This document shows positions 33,207 through 41,528 of a stretch of 42,508 nucleotides of DNA, piece by piece. The notes under the pieces were generated by a model. The model searched no databases and had not been told where the DNA came from. It saw only the letters and a program-made list of their open reading frames with translations. The DNA is from Actinokineospora enzanensis DSM 44649. Lineage in GTDB: Bacteria; Actinomycetota; Actinomycetes; Mycobacteriales; Pseudonocardiaceae. Location: assembly GCF_000374445.1 (NCBI RefSeq), contig NZ_KB894448.1, forward strand, positions 1 to 42,508, written 5' to 3'. Position 1 is the first letter of the stretch. Every line of letters starts with the position of its first letter. The translations under genes and the position numbers were made by a program.

Positions 33207-34646
33207 GTGACCGCAGCGCAGAAGCCCCGCATCCCGAACGTCCTCGCCGGACGCTACGCGTCGACCGAGTTGGCCGCGCTGTGGTCGCCAGAGGAGAAGG
33301 TCCGGTTGGAGCGCGAGCTGTGGCTGGCCGTGCTCACCGCGCAGGCCGTGCTCGGCGTCGACGTGCCGGACGGCGTCGTCGACGACTACCGGCGGGTGCT
33401 GCCCGATGTCGACCTGGCGAGCATCGCCGAACGCGAGCGGGTCACCCGGCACGACGTGAAGGCGCGCATCGAGGAGTTCAACGCGCTGGCCGGGCACGAG
33501 CACGTGCACAAGGGCATGACCTCCCGCGACCTCACCGAGAACGTCGAGCAGCTGCAGGTCCGGCGCTCGTTGGAGCTGGTGCGCGGCCGGGTGGCGGCGG
33601 TGCTGGCGCGGCTCGCGCGGCTGGCCGTGGAGCACGCGGACCTGGTGATGACCGGTCGTTCGCACAACGTCGCCGCGCAGGCGACCACGCTGGGCAAGCG
33701 GTTCGCCACCGCGGCCGACGAGCTGCTGGTGGCGTTCGCCCGGCTCGACGACCTGATCGAGCGCTACCCGCTGCGTGGCGTGAAGGGCCCGGTCGGCACC
33801 GCGCAGGACATGCTGGACCTGCTCGGCGGCGACCAGGACCGGCTGGCCGAGCTGGAGGAGCGGGTCGCCGAGCACCTGGGGTTCGCGTCCCGATTCGTCA
33901 GCGTGGGCCAGGTCTACCCGCGGTCGCTGGACTACGACGTGGTGTCGGCGCTGGTGCAGCTGGCCGCCGCACCGTCCAGTGTGGCCAAGACGATCCGGCT
34001 GATGGCCGGGCACGAGCTGGTCACCGAGGGCTTTAAGCCGGGGCAGGTCGGCTCGTCGGCCATGCCGCACAAGATGAACACGCGCTCCTGCGAGCGGGTC
34101 AACGGCCTCGCGGTGGTGCTGCGCGGCTACGCGTCGATGGTCGGCGAGCTGGCGGGTGACCAGTGGAACGAGGGCGACGTGTCCTGTTCGGTGGTCCGCC
34201 GGGTCGCCCTGCCGGACGCCTTCTTCGCCCTCGACGGTCTACTTGAGACATTCCTCACCGTGCTCGACGAGTTCGGTGCGTACCCGGCGGTGATCGCCCG
34301 GGAGCTGGACCGGTACCTGCCGTTCCTGGCCACCACCAAGGTGCTGATGGCCGCCGTGCAGGCGGGCGTGGGCCGGGAGACCGCGCATGAGGCGATCAAG
34401 GAGCACGCGGTCGCGGTCGCGCTGGCCATGCGTGAGCAGGGTGCGGCGGACAACGACCTGCTCGACCGGCTGGGCGCGGACGCGCGGATCCCGTTGGACC
34501 GGGCCGGGTTGGACGCGCTGCTCGCGGACCGGCTGCCGTTCACCGGGGTCGCGGGGGCGCAGGTGGCCGAGGTCGTGAAGCGGGTGGAGACCGTGCTGAC
34601 CCGGTTCCCGGACGCCGCGGGGTACGCGCCCGGGGCGATCCTGTAG
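33207..34646 (+). CDS. purB: Adenylosuccinate lyase
   Basis: Catalyses two fumarate-releasing steps of purine synthesis, SAICAR to AICAR and adenylosuccinate to AMP. The 479-residue length is standard for the actinobacterial form. Fumarase-superfamily signatures are present: KGMTSRDLTENVEQ (about 102-115), TGRSHNVAAQ with the catalytic His153 and the flexible loop GSSAMPHKMN at 282-291. The GTG start fits a leaderless transcript: TAGGCT at 33193-33198 overlaps the TetR stop, then 8 nt to the GTG. The gene completes, with purA and purD, three purine genes in the window. Confidence 0.96.
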   Translation: MTAAQKPRIPNVLAGRYASTELAALWSPEEKVRLERELWLAVLTAQAVLGVDVPDGVVDDYRRVLPDVDLASIAERERVTRHDVKARIEEFNALAGHEHVHKGMTSRDLTENVEQLQVRRSLELVRGRVAAVLARLARLAVEHADLVMTGRSHNVAAQATTLGKRFATAADELLVAFARLDDLIERYPLRGVKGPVGTAQDMLDLLGGDQDRLAELEERVAEHLGFASRFVSVGQVYPRSLDYDVVSALVQLAAAPSSVAKTIRLMAGHELVTEGFKPGQVGSSAMPHKMNTRSCERVNGLAVVLRGYASMVGELAGDQWNEGDVSCSVVRRVALPDAFFALDGLLETFLTVLDEFGAYPAVIARELDRYLPFLATTKVLMAAVQAGVGRETAHEAIKEHAVAVALAMREQGAADNDLLDRLGADARIPLDRAGLDALLADRLPFTGVAGAQVAEVVKRVETVLTRFPDAAGYAPGAIL

Positions 34647-34807
34647 TGGTCATCACGCTGTCGGGGTTCCGGCATGTGAGAGTTCTGCCCGGTTTTGGCG
34701 TTGCTACCGGTCAGTTGCCTACCGTCGGTCACGAACGCGGCAGGCCCTGACCGGGGCTCGCGCCGCGTGATTCGTTGTGCGACAAGCACATGGACCACGG
34801 AATGCCG

Positions 34808-35587
34808 ATGAAGATCTCATTGCCGCGCGTGATCGCGCTCGCCGTTGCCGGACTACTCGCGCTGATCGCCTGCGGGTCGAACTCCGGCGACCAGTCGCAG
34901 GTGCTGCGGGTGGGCACGCTGGGGGACGCGCCGCCGAACGTGTACCAGGAGAACGGCGTCTACACCGGGTTCGACAACGAGCTGTTCAAGGCGGTCGCGG
35001 CGAAGGCCGGGTACAAGACCGAGTTCGTCGGCACGGACTTCTCCGCGTTGTTGGGCCAGGTGTCGAACAAGACTTTCGACGTGGGGTCGTCGGCGATCGC
35101 GCAGACCGAGGAGCGGCGCAAGAACGTCGACTTCACCGAGGCCTACAACTTCGAGTACGTCAGCGTACTGAGCAAGGACAAGTCCATCACCGACGCGAAG
35201 CTGCTGGACGGCAAGCGGGTCGCGGTGATCCAGGCGACGGTCGGCGACAAGTACCTGGCCGCCACCGTGCCGGGCGCGCAGGTCGTGCGGTTCCCGAGCT
35301 ATGACGCGGCGATCGCGGGGCTGCGCACGGACAGCGTGCAGGCGTGGGTGGTGGACCTGACCATCGCGGAGAAGTACGCCAAGGACGACCCGTCGCTGTC
35401 GGTCACCGCGACGATCGAGGCCAAGGACCTGCCGCACGGGTTCGCGGTGCGCAAGGGCAACGACGAGCTGCGCGGGAAGCTGAACGAGGGCCTGCGCGCG
35501 GTGATCGCCGACGGCACGTGGCTGCGACTGCACGACAAGTTCATCCCGAGCGTGCCGGTGCCCGACCAGTTCAAGCCGAAGTCCTGA
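34808..35587 (+). CDS. Amino-acid ABC transporter, substrate-binding lipoprotein
   Basis: A 259-residue solute receptor of the polar amino acid family (SBP_bac_3). The signal peptide has a lipobox LIAC at Cys22. The domain shows RVGTLGDAPPNVYQENGVYTGFDNELFKAVAAKAG, then FSALLGQVSNKTFDVGSSAIAQTEERRKNVDFTEAY (the conserved ligand-contact region) and GLRTDSVQAWVVDLTIAEKY. The substrate is probably Gln, Glu or a basic amino acid, but this is not decided by sequence reading. ATGs at 34802 and 34775 are possible starts; the chosen one gives the tightest signal peptide. Confidence 0.9.
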   Translation: MKISLPRVIALAVAGLLALIACGSNSGDQSQVLRVGTLGDAPPNVYQENGVYTGFDNELFKAVAAKAGYKTEFVGTDFSALLGQVSNKTFDVGSSAIAQTEERRKNVDFTEAYNFEYVSVLSKDKSITDAKLLDGKRVAVIQATVGDKYLAATVPGAQVVRFPSYDAAIAGLRTDSVQAWVVDLTIAEKYAKDDPSLSVTATIEAKDLPHGFAVRKGNDELRGKLNEGLRAVIADGTWLRLHDKFIPSVPVPDQFKPKS

Positions 35588-36330
35588 TGTCCGATCTGTT
35601 CGATACGTTCCTGGACTGGTCCTATATCGCCGAGGTCTTCCCGGACCTGCTGCGTACCGGTCTGTGGAACACGCTCACCCTGGCTTGTAGCTCGGCGTTG
35701 CTGGGGACCGTGCTGGGGCTCGGTCTGGCGTTGATGGGCCTGTCGCGGCACAGGTGGCTACGTTGGCCCGCGCGCGTGTACACGGATGTCTTCCGCGGCC
35801 TGCCTGCGATCGTCACGATCCTGCTCGTCGGGCAGGGTCTGACGGTCGTGGCGCGGCCGGTGGTCGGCACCAACCCGTACCCGCTGGGGATCCTGGCATT
35901 GAGCCTGATCGCGGCGGCGTACGTGGGTGAGATCTTCCGCGCGGGCATCCAGAGTGTCGACAGAGGACAGTCGGAGGCGGCGCGGGCGCTGGGCATGACG
36001 CACACCGCGACGATGACCAGGGTGCTGATCCCGCAGGGCGTGCGGCGGGTGCTGCCCGCGTTGGTGAACCAGTTCATCGCGCTGGTGAAGGACTCCAGCC
36101 TGGTGTACTTCCTTGGCCTGCTGACCTCGCAGCGGGACCTGTTCCGGATCGGGCAAGACGCCGCGGCGAACTCCGGGAACCTGTCCCCGCTGGTCGCGGC
36201 GGGTCTGGTGTACCTGGCGATCACGGTCCCGCTGACCCACGTGGTCAACCACATCGACCGCAGGCTGCGCGAAGGCAGGCCGGTACGGGGAGGTGACACC
36301 CTTGCCGAGTTCGAGCCTGCGCGTGGCTGA
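35587..36330 (+). CDS. Amino-acid ABC transporter, permease
   Basis: A 247-residue HisM/GlnP-type permease. It has about five membrane helices, the family motif [27 protein letters not shown] at the N-terminus, and the EAA loop [45 protein letters not shown], which is diagnostic of polar amino acid transporters. The ATG shares one base with the SBP stop codon (TGATG). The C-terminus overlaps the ATPase gene. Confidence 0.93.
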   Translation: MSDLFDTFLDWSYIAEVFPDLLRTGLWNTLTLACSSALLGTVLGLGLALMGLSRHRWLRWPARVYTDVFRGLPAIVTILLVGQGLTVVARPVVGTNPYPLGILALSLIAAAYVGEIFRAGIQSVDRGQSEAARALGMTHTATMTRVLIPQGVRRVLPALVNQFIALVKDSSLVYFLGLLTSQRDLFRIGQDAAANSGNLSPLVAAGLVYLAITVPLTHVVNHIDRRLREGRPVRGGDTLAEFEPARG

Positions 36331-37030
36331 CCTGCACCTGTCGTTCGGCGACCTGGAGGTGCTGCGTGGGGTGGACCTGGTGGTGCCCCGGGGAAGTACT
36401 ACCTGCGTGATCGGACCGTCCGGTTCCGGTAAGTCCACACTGCTGCGTGCGATCAACCAGCTGGAGCGGCCGTCGCGCGGGGACGTGCTGTTGGACGGGT
36501 TGAGTGTGATCGGCACCGACCCGGATCTGTTGCGGCGGCGGGTGGGGATGGTGTTCCAGCAGTTCAACCTGTTCCCGCATAGGACTGTCCTGGACAACCT
36601 GGTGCTGCCGTTGCGGTCAGTGCTACGCCTGTCCAAGTCTGCGGCGCACGAACGGGCACTGCGTTATCTCACGGACGTGGGGGTCGCGGACAAGGCGCCC
36701 TACCGCCCAACGGCGTTGTCCGGCGGTCAGCGCCAACGGGTGGCGATCGCGCGGGCGCTGGCGATGGAACCGGACCTGATGCTGTTCGACGAGGCCACCA
36801 GCGCACTCGACCCGGAGCTGGTCAAGGGCGTGCTCGGGTTGATGACGGGGCTGTCGGAGAGCGGGATGACCATGGTCGTGGTCACCCACGAGATGGGCTT
36901 CGCCCGCTCGGTGGCCGACCAGGTCGCCTTCATGGACCAGGGGCAGGTGGTGGAAGCCGGACCGCCGTCGTCGGTGTTCGGTGCGCCGGAGAGTTCCAGA
37001 TTGCGAAGGTTCCTCGACCAGGTCCTGTAA
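36302..37030 (+). CDS. Amino-acid ABC transporter, ATP-binding protein
   Basis: A 242-residue GlnQ-type ATPase. Walker [10 protein letters not shown] is at about 38-46, the Q-loop is [13 protein letters not shown], the signature is LSGGQRQ, Walker B is [12 protein letters not shown] and the switch is [14 protein letters not shown] is typical of the polar amino acid class. Two starts compete. GTG at 36293 is fused to the GGGGAGG ribosome binding site. TTG at 36302 sits 8 nt behind it and is preferred here. Either way it overlaps the permease gene and is translationally coupled. It is the last gene of the three-gene operon. Confidence 0.9.
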   Translation: MPSSSLRVADLHLSFGDLEVLRGVDLVVPRGSTTCVIGPSGSGKSTLLRAINQLERPSRGDVLLDGLSVIGTDPDLLRRRVGMVFQQFNLFPHRTVLDNLVLPLRSVLRLSKSAAHERALRYLTDVGVADKAPYRPTALSGGQRQRVAIARALAMEPDLMLFDEATSALDPELVKGVLGLMTGLSESGMTMVVVTHEMGFARSVADQVAFMDQGQVVEAGPPSSVFGAPESSRLRRFLDQVL

Positions 37031-37048
37031 CCGGGTAGTTTGGAGACC

Positions 37049-37867
37049 GTGGCGACTGTCTCGGCTCTTACGTATTACCCGGTCAAGGGCCTGTCCGGGG
37101 TCCCGTTGGCCCAGGCGGAGGTCCTCGACATGGGCCTGCGCGACGACCGCCTGCTGATGGTGGTCGAGACCCGCGACGGCAGCTTCGTGAGCCAACGCAA
37201 ACTCCCCGCCATGGCCGCGGTCCAGGCCGCCCTGACCGCGGGCGGCCTCCGCTTGGCCCTCCCCGGCCACGACGACCTGGAAATCGAGATCGCGACCGAC
37301 GGCCCCCGCCGCGACGTGAGCCTGTTCAACAAGTGGTTCGGCATCGGCGTCGACCAAGGCGACACAGCCGCCAAATGGCTTTCCACCACCCTCGACCGAG
37401 ACGTCCGCCTGGTCCGCATCCCCCCGGACCACAACCGAGACGGCTGGGGCATCCACGCCGGAAAGGTCGGTTTCGGCGACGCGCACGCGGTCCTGCTCAC
37501 CAGCCAGTCCTCATTGGACGACCTGAACGCCCGGATCGAGTCGGCAGGCGCCACCCCGATCCCGATGAACCGCTTCCGCCCCAACATCGTCGCCACCGGC
37601 TGGCCCGACCCGCATACCGAAGACCGCCTCCTCCGCGCCCGAATCGGCACCACCACCCTGGGCTTCTCCACCCGAGCCATCCGCTGCGCGGTCCCCACCG
37701 TCGACCAGGAGACGGGCCTGCGCAAAGGCCCCGAACCCACCCGAACCCTGGCCACCTACCGCCGCGACCCGGACCGGCCGGGGGTCAGCTTCGGGGCCAA
37801 ACTCGCGGTCCTCGTGCCCGGCACCTTGTCGGTGGGGGACGAGATCGTGGTGGAGGAGTGGCAGTGA
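37049..37867 (+). CDS. MOSC domain protein with N-terminal beta-barrel
   Basis: A 272-residue protein of the MOSC family (Moco sulfurase C-terminal type; related to mARC/YcbX), predicted to bind molybdenum cofactor for reduction of N-hydroxylated compounds. The N-terminal barrel begins ALTYYPVKGLSGVPL. The MOSC part has GFGDAHAVLLTSQSSLDDLN, PMNRFRPNIV and the conserved cysteine in STRAIRCAVPTVDQETG, the likely Mo ligand. The GTG start is leaderless-like (TAGTTT at 37036-37041, 7 nt). The antisense serine recombinase frame overlaps its last 110 bp. Confidence 0.92.
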   Translation: MATVSALTYYPVKGLSGVPLAQAEVLDMGLRDDRLLMVVETRDGSFVSQRKLPAMAAVQAALTAGGLRLALPGHDDLEIEIATDGPRRDVSLFNKWFGIGVDQGDTAAKWLSTTLDRDVRLVRIPPDHNRDGWGIHAGKVGFGDAHAVLLTSQSSLDDLNARIESAGATPIPMNRFRPNIVATGWPDPHTEDRLLRARIGTTTLGFSTRAIRCAVPTVDQETGLRKGPEPTRTLATYRRDPDRPGVSFGAKLAVLVPGTLSVGDEIVVEEWQ

Positions 37868-39753
37868 CACCTGCCATCGTCCGACCAGGTAGTATGTCGG
37901 CACACCACAGGTCCGGGTGGCGGAATGGCAGACGCGCTAGCTTGAGGTGCTAGTGCCCTTAACGGGCGTGGGGGTTCAAGTCCCCCCTCGGACACCAAAA
38001 CGGTCACGTTTGAACCCCGGTCCCGGTTGGGTCCGGGGTTCTTCGTATCGGCGGGAAGTGGGCCGTGCGGGCGCTGTATGGCGTCCTCGGGCCGCACCAG
38101 TTCCAGGGTGGCGCGTTGTGCGCCGCCGGGTCGTCCCCGACCCCTGGCGGGGCGGGAACGGGTTGTGATCTTCGGTTCGTCGGTCTTCGCCTCCGGCAGC
38201 CCTGCGGCAAGCTCGGGGGCGAGGAGGTGGGCGAAGCCTTCGGTGAGGTCCGCACCCTGTACCTGATCGTCCATGATCCAGAGCCGCACGAAGACGGCCT
38301 GGTTGAGCTGACGGCGGACGTCGGGCGGGGCGCTGAGGTACAGCCGATGTGCGTTGGCGCAGAGCAACAACGCCTCCTCGACCACCTTCATCACGGCCTC
38401 CATCTCGGTCGAGCACTGGTCGATGATCTGCTGTGCCTGGGCAAGCTCGCGGGTAATGCGCTCCTGCTCAGACTTCAGGTGCTCCAGGGAGATCGCGTCG
38501 GCGTACCGCATCTCGATCAGCTTGAGCTGTTGGTTTTGCAGTTCCTTCCTCCGCTTCTCTTGCCGGTCTAGTTCGGCTCGGTTGCTGTGCTGGCGGCCCA
38601 CAAGCGCGGCCATGACTTGCTCACGGATCGCGGCGATGCGGCTCTCGGACAACTGGATGCGAGACCAGTAGTCCTCGACGGCCGTCTCAACCTCAGCGAT
38701 CAGGATTGTTGACTGCGTGCAGTCCTCCTTCTTGGCCCGGCCAAGGCAGTAGAAGTACGGGTAGACCGTGCCCCAGCGGTTCTTGGCGTTCATGACTCCG
38801 AACCGTCCGCGGCAGCGACCGCAGAAGATCGAGCCCTTGAGGTAATGCGGGTGCTTGTGGACCTTCTCCCGCGCTGTTGCACGAGCGGTCCTCACAGCCT
38901 GCACTTGTTCGAAGGTCACCGTGTCGATGAGCGCCGGGTGCCGGCCGTCGTACTCGATGCCCTCGTAGCTGACGAAGCCGATGTAGTAGCGATTGATGAG
39001 CATCTTGTCGATGTGCTGGTAGCGCAACGGACGCTCCGGGAGCTTCTTGGTGGCAGGGATGCGCAGTCCTCGACGGTTGAGTTCGTCGGTGAGCTGGCGC
39101 ATGGTCCACTCGCCCGTGGCGTAGGCGCTGAACATCCACTGGATGAGCGGTGCCCGCTCTGGATCGACGGCGACCGTACGAATCTCACGGCCGTCGATGC
39201 GTTCGCGGACGTTCCGGTAGCCGAGGGGTGCGTGACCCGGCGTGCCGCCGGACTTGGCCTTCTGCCGCAATCCCTTCTTGGCTTCGCTGGCCAGGTTGGC
39301 GGAGTAGAACTCCGCGATGCTCGCCATGATCCCGTGCAGGAGCTTGCCCGAGGGCGTCTCGTCAATGTTCTCCTTGGAGGAGACGAACTGTGCTCCGGCC
39401 TTGCGAACGGCCATGTTGATCAGCACGTCGTCTTCCCGGTTGCGGGCGAGCCGGTCAACCTTGTCCACGATGACGTAGCTGATGACGCCCAGCTCGCGGA
39501 TGAAGCCGAGCATCTGTTGCAGTTCGGGGCGGTCGGCCGTCTTGGCAGACTCAGCCGCGTCCACAAACTCGGCCACGATGACCGCGCCGAGCTGTTCGGC
39601 CTTCTTCTGGTTGGCCTCGCGTTGGGCCGCGATGGACAGGCCCTCTTCGTCGTAACCGGTCTCGGTCTGCGCCTTGGTAGAGACGCGAAGGTAGCTGACG
39701 GCGAACTTGGTGCCTTCGGGGAATGGTTGTGTCGGATCGAGGAGTATGCGCAT
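37756..39753 (-). CDS. Large serine recombinase, frame running through tRNA-Leu
   Basis: A 665-codon frame. The first 585 or so are a large serine recombinase: catalytic domain with VSYLRVSTKAQ (nucleophile Ser25) and the YVIVDKVDRLARN stretch, a Recombinase domain (GHAPLGYRNVRER to the mid-300s), a zinc ribbon (FCGRCRGRFG with the later FYCLGRAKKEDC) and a long coiled-coil (about 385-460). From about residue 586 it is antisense to the tRNA-Leu gene and then to the MOSC gene, so about 80 C-terminal residues are host sequence and the native stop was probably replaced on integration. ATG with GAAGGGA upstream. It probably catalyses integration and excision of the flanking element. Confidence 0.88.
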   Translation of the reverse strand: MRILLDPTQPFPEGTKFAVSYLRVSTKAQTETGYDEEGLSIAAQREANQKKAEQLGAVIVAEFVDAAESAKTADRPELQQMLGFIRELGVISYVIVDKVDRLARNREDDVLINMAVRKAGAQFVSSKENIDETPSGKLLHGIMASIAEFYSANLASEAKKGLRQKAKSGGTPGHAPLGYRNVRERIDGREIRTVAVDPERAPLIQWMFSAYATGEWTMRQLTDELNRRGLRIPATKKLPERPLRYQHIDKMLINRYYIGFVSYEGIEYDGRHPALIDTVTFEQVQAVRTARATAREKVHKHPHYLKGSIFCGRCRGRFGVMNAKNRWGTVYPYFYCLGRAKKEDCTQSTILIAEVETAVEDYWSRIQLSESRIAAIREQVMAALVGRQHSNRAELDRQEKRRKELQNQQLKLIEMRYADAISLEHLKSEQERITRELAQAQQIIDQCSTEMEAVMKVVEEALLLCANAHRLYLSAPPDVRRQLNQAVFVRLWIMDDQVQGADLTEGFAHLLAPELAAGLPEAKTDEPKITTRSRPARGRGRPGGAQRATLELVRPEDAIQRPHGPLPADTKNPGPNRDRGSNVTVLVSEGGLEPPRPLRALAPQASASAIPPPGPVVCRHTTWSDDGRCHCHSSTTISSPTDKVPGTRTASLAPKLTPGRSGSRR
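37911..37997 (+). tRNA. tRNA-Leu (anticodon GAG), CCA encoded
   Basis: An intact class II tRNA. The acceptor arms GTCCGGG and CTCGGAC pair with one wobble. The anticodon stem CTAGC/GCTAG encloses the loop TTGAGGT, giving anticodon GAG, which reads CUC/CUU. A long variable arm (GCCCTTAACGGGC) and a T-arm (GGGGGTTCAAGTCCCCC) follow. Discriminator A and CCA end the gene at 37997. It is the left boundary of the mobile region, and a recombinase frame crosses it in antisense. Confidence 0.97.
38012..38041 (+). terminator. Hairpin downstream of tRNA-Leu
   Basis: GAACCCCGG and CCGGGGTTC are perfect 9-bp arms around a 12-nt loop, 14 nt past the CCA end, followed by TTCG. It fits a tRNA terminator. 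It lies inside the antisense recombinase frame, which suggests that the chromosome-element junction is near here. Confidence 0.7.
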
Positions 39754-39885
39754 AGCGCCGTCCCTTCGTTGGTCGGTGAGCTGAGATGAGCGGGTTCAAG
39801 ACCGGCTCCTTTCGGGTTGTGGAAGTAGGGAGGGAGCGCATCCGGCGGGATGGAGGACCACGTTCGCGTGGCTTGTGTCGGCACA

Positions 39886-41289
39886 TCATGCTGCAAACTC
39901 CAGACTGGAGGATTTGACGGCAATGCTGACGGCGACACACCCGAGTTTCCATGTACGAGCACGGAAACTCATGGCAAGGCTTATCGAGGTAAGGCGGTCC
40001 TGTATGTTGGACTGGATGGGCCTTTTAAGCCGCGTGTCCTGGGTTCGAGTCCCAGTGGGCCCTCCAGAGAGAACTTCACCAATCAGGTGGAGTTTTTTCT
40101 TTGCTGACGGCTGACTTTGACGGCTACTCGTTTGATCCTCTGCGAACTGCTCTTCAAACAGATGTCGCTCCACCTTTTCTAATGCCACCAGCTTATTTTC
40201 TAGACTCACGTGCTGGTAGATGCGCGTTGTTGACGTACTGCTATGTCCGAGTACAGCTTGAGTGTCGCGCTCTGGCACATTGAGGTCCTTTTGGGTCGTG
40301 CCGTTAGTGTGTCGCAACTCGTGCAGCTTTATGCGGCGGATTCCGTGCTTCTCGATGATTCGATGGAATGATCGGTAGAGGTTACGTGGCTCAATGGGAC
40401 TTCCGGTCCGAGTGGTGAAGACCAGCTCGTCATCTGCGCCCGCTCCTAGCCATTCGGTACCAGCCGTAGATCGGGCAATTCCCTGATTGATTCGCTGTTG
40501 CAGCAATACCTTGCGCGCAGTGTCCAAGAGCGGTTCGTCTCGTTCGCTCGACTCGGTCTTTAGCTCAACCTGCTGGAGGCTTCCGCCGATCCGTTGCACC
40601 TGCTGCCTGATACGCAGAACACCGTTGTCGAAGTCGACATCACACCACCTAATTCCCAGCACCTCACCTCGGCGCAGTCCATAAAGTACAGACAGGACGA
40701 ATGCGTGGTACAGGGGGTCTGGCCGCGCCGCGCGGAGAAACTCGATAGCTTCAGGGGCTGTCCAGAATTGTCCTTCCTTTGGTTTGTATCGCGGCATCTC
40801 TGCTAGTCGAGCTACATTGCGAAGCAGCAACTCTTGTCTCATGGCGTGCGTAAGAGCACTGAGGACCTTCTGGGCCTGGTAGACGGTATTTCGTGAAGCA
40901 CCCTCGGTCAGCAGGTTCTTATAAAACTCTTCTAGCATTCGCACCGAGAGCTGTTGAAGCTGCTTCTTCCCCAGCGCCGGCTTCAAGTGGAGCCGGACTA
41001 CGCCTTCGTACCGTCTATAGGTGTTCGGTCGTCGGTCAGGGTTGACGGCATTGCTAAGCCAGTAGTCCAGGTATTCGGCCAGCTTCCAGTTGTGATCCGG
41101 CAGCGATACGCCCTGTTGCGACCGCGCGAATGCTGCGGTCAGTTTCTCGTGTGCTTCCTTGCGGGTCTTGCCATACACACGGAGCCTTTTTGCCTTTCCG
41201 CTGATTGTCCCCAGGTAGGCTGCGCCTTCCCATCTGCCGTCCTTGCGCTTGTAGATACTCCCTTCGCCGTTTGCTTTCCGCCGGGCCAT
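39886..41289 (-). CDS. int: Tyrosine recombinase (phage/ICE integrase), frame running through a tRNA-Lys 3' half
   Basis: A 467-codon frame whose first 405 or so match actinobacterial integrases. An N-terminal AP2-like DNA-binding domain (GEGSIYKRKDGRWEGAAYLG) is followed by a SAM-like core-binding domain (about 68-150) and the catalytic domain with Arg in YGLRRGEVLGIRW, His-x-x-Arg in LHELRHTNG, and His and Tyr in LGHSSTSTTRIYQHV. From about residue 400 the frame is antisense to a terminator and a tRNA-Lys 3' half (GGPTGTRTQDTRLKRP is the tell-tale translation). The ATG overlaps the excisionase stop by 1 nt. Confidence 0.92.
   Translation of the reverse strand: MARRKANGEGSIYKRKDGRWEGAAYLGTISGKAKRLRVYGKTRKEAHEKLTAAFARSQQGVSLPDHNWKLAEYLDYWLSNAVNPDRRPNTYRRYEGVVRLHLKPALGKKQLQQLSVRMLEEFYKNLLTEGASRNTVYQAQKVLSALTHAMRQELLLRNVARLAEMPRYKPKEGQFWTAPEAIEFLRAARPDPLYHAFVLSVLYGLRRGEVLGIRWCDVDFDNGVLRIRQQVQRIGGSLQQVELKTESSERDEPLLDTARKVLLQQRINQGIARSTAGTEWLGAGADDELVFTTRTGSPIEPRNLYRSFHRIIEKHGIRRIKLHELRHTNGTTQKDLNVPERDTQAVLGHSSTSTTRIYQHVSLENKLVALEKVERHLFEEQFAEDQTSSRQSQPSAKKKLHLIGEVLSGGPTGTRTQDTRLKRPIQSNIQDRLTSISLAMSFRARTWKLGCVAVSIAVKSSSLEFAA
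40022..40066 (+). other. attP-like core: 3' half of tRNA-Lys(UUU) without 5' half
   Basis: Reads as a tRNA from the anticodon loop to CCA: loop CTTTTAA (anticodon TTT), stem GCCGC, variable GTGTC, T-arm CTGGG-TTCGAGT-CCCAG, acceptor TGGGCCC, then T and CCA at 40064-40066. No matching 5' acceptor (GGGCCCA), D-arm or full anticodon stem exists upstream, so this is not a gene. It is what an integrase that targets tRNA-Lys carries in its attP to restore the tRNA after integration. It lies directly at the int 3' end. Confidence 0.85.
40072..40098 (+). terminator. Terminator behind the tRNA-Lys half
   Basis: AACTTCACC and GGTGGAGTT pair (one G-U wobble) around AATCA, followed by a T-run. It is 5 nt after the CCA, so the attP-like core carries the tRNA's terminator as well as its 3' half. 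On the minus strand it encodes the KKKLHL region of the integrase tail. Confidence 0.82.
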
Positions 41290-41516
41290 TACGCAATCGC
41301 CTCAATGGTTAGCTTTTCGACTAGAGCCCGGATGGCGCTGCGAGGGATTAGGCGACGACTACCGAGCTTTACGCTGGCGAGTTGTCGGGAGTGGAGATAC
41401 ATGTATAGCTTTGATTTCTTTATGCGCAGCTCATCACATGCCTCCGCCACAGTAAGCAGCTCGTCGGAACCCTCGGCCGCGGTGCGAAAGTAGGTTGGTA
41501 GATAACTCATTGTCAT
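41289..41516 (-). CDS. xis: Excisionase-type helix-turn-helix protein
   Basis: A 75-residue MerR-like/excisionase DNA-binding protein: LLTVAEACDELRIKKSKLYMYLHSRQLASVKLGSRRLIPRSAIRALVEKL is the standard winged-helix pattern. AAGGAGG is 8 nt before the ATG; a second ATG two codons in is also possible. The stop overlaps the integrase start (TAATG), so the two are coupled, the classic xis-int order of actinobacterial integrative elements. Confidence 0.9.
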   Translation of the reverse strand: MTMSYLPTYFRTAAEGSDELLTVAEACDELRIKKSKLYMYLHSRQLASVKLGSRRLIPRSAIRALVEKLTIEAIA

Positions 41517-41528
41517 AGGCGTTCCTCC

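Noticed and set aside
39785..39806. T-arm-like GGTTCAAGA sequence near the serine recombinase start, possibly another tRNA remnant
   Set aside because: The stem has a central mismatch and no acceptor or CCA follows; probably chance.
39989..40066. A complete tRNA-Lys gene
   Set aside because: Only the 3' half is present; the upstream bases form no acceptor, D-arm or full anticodon stem.
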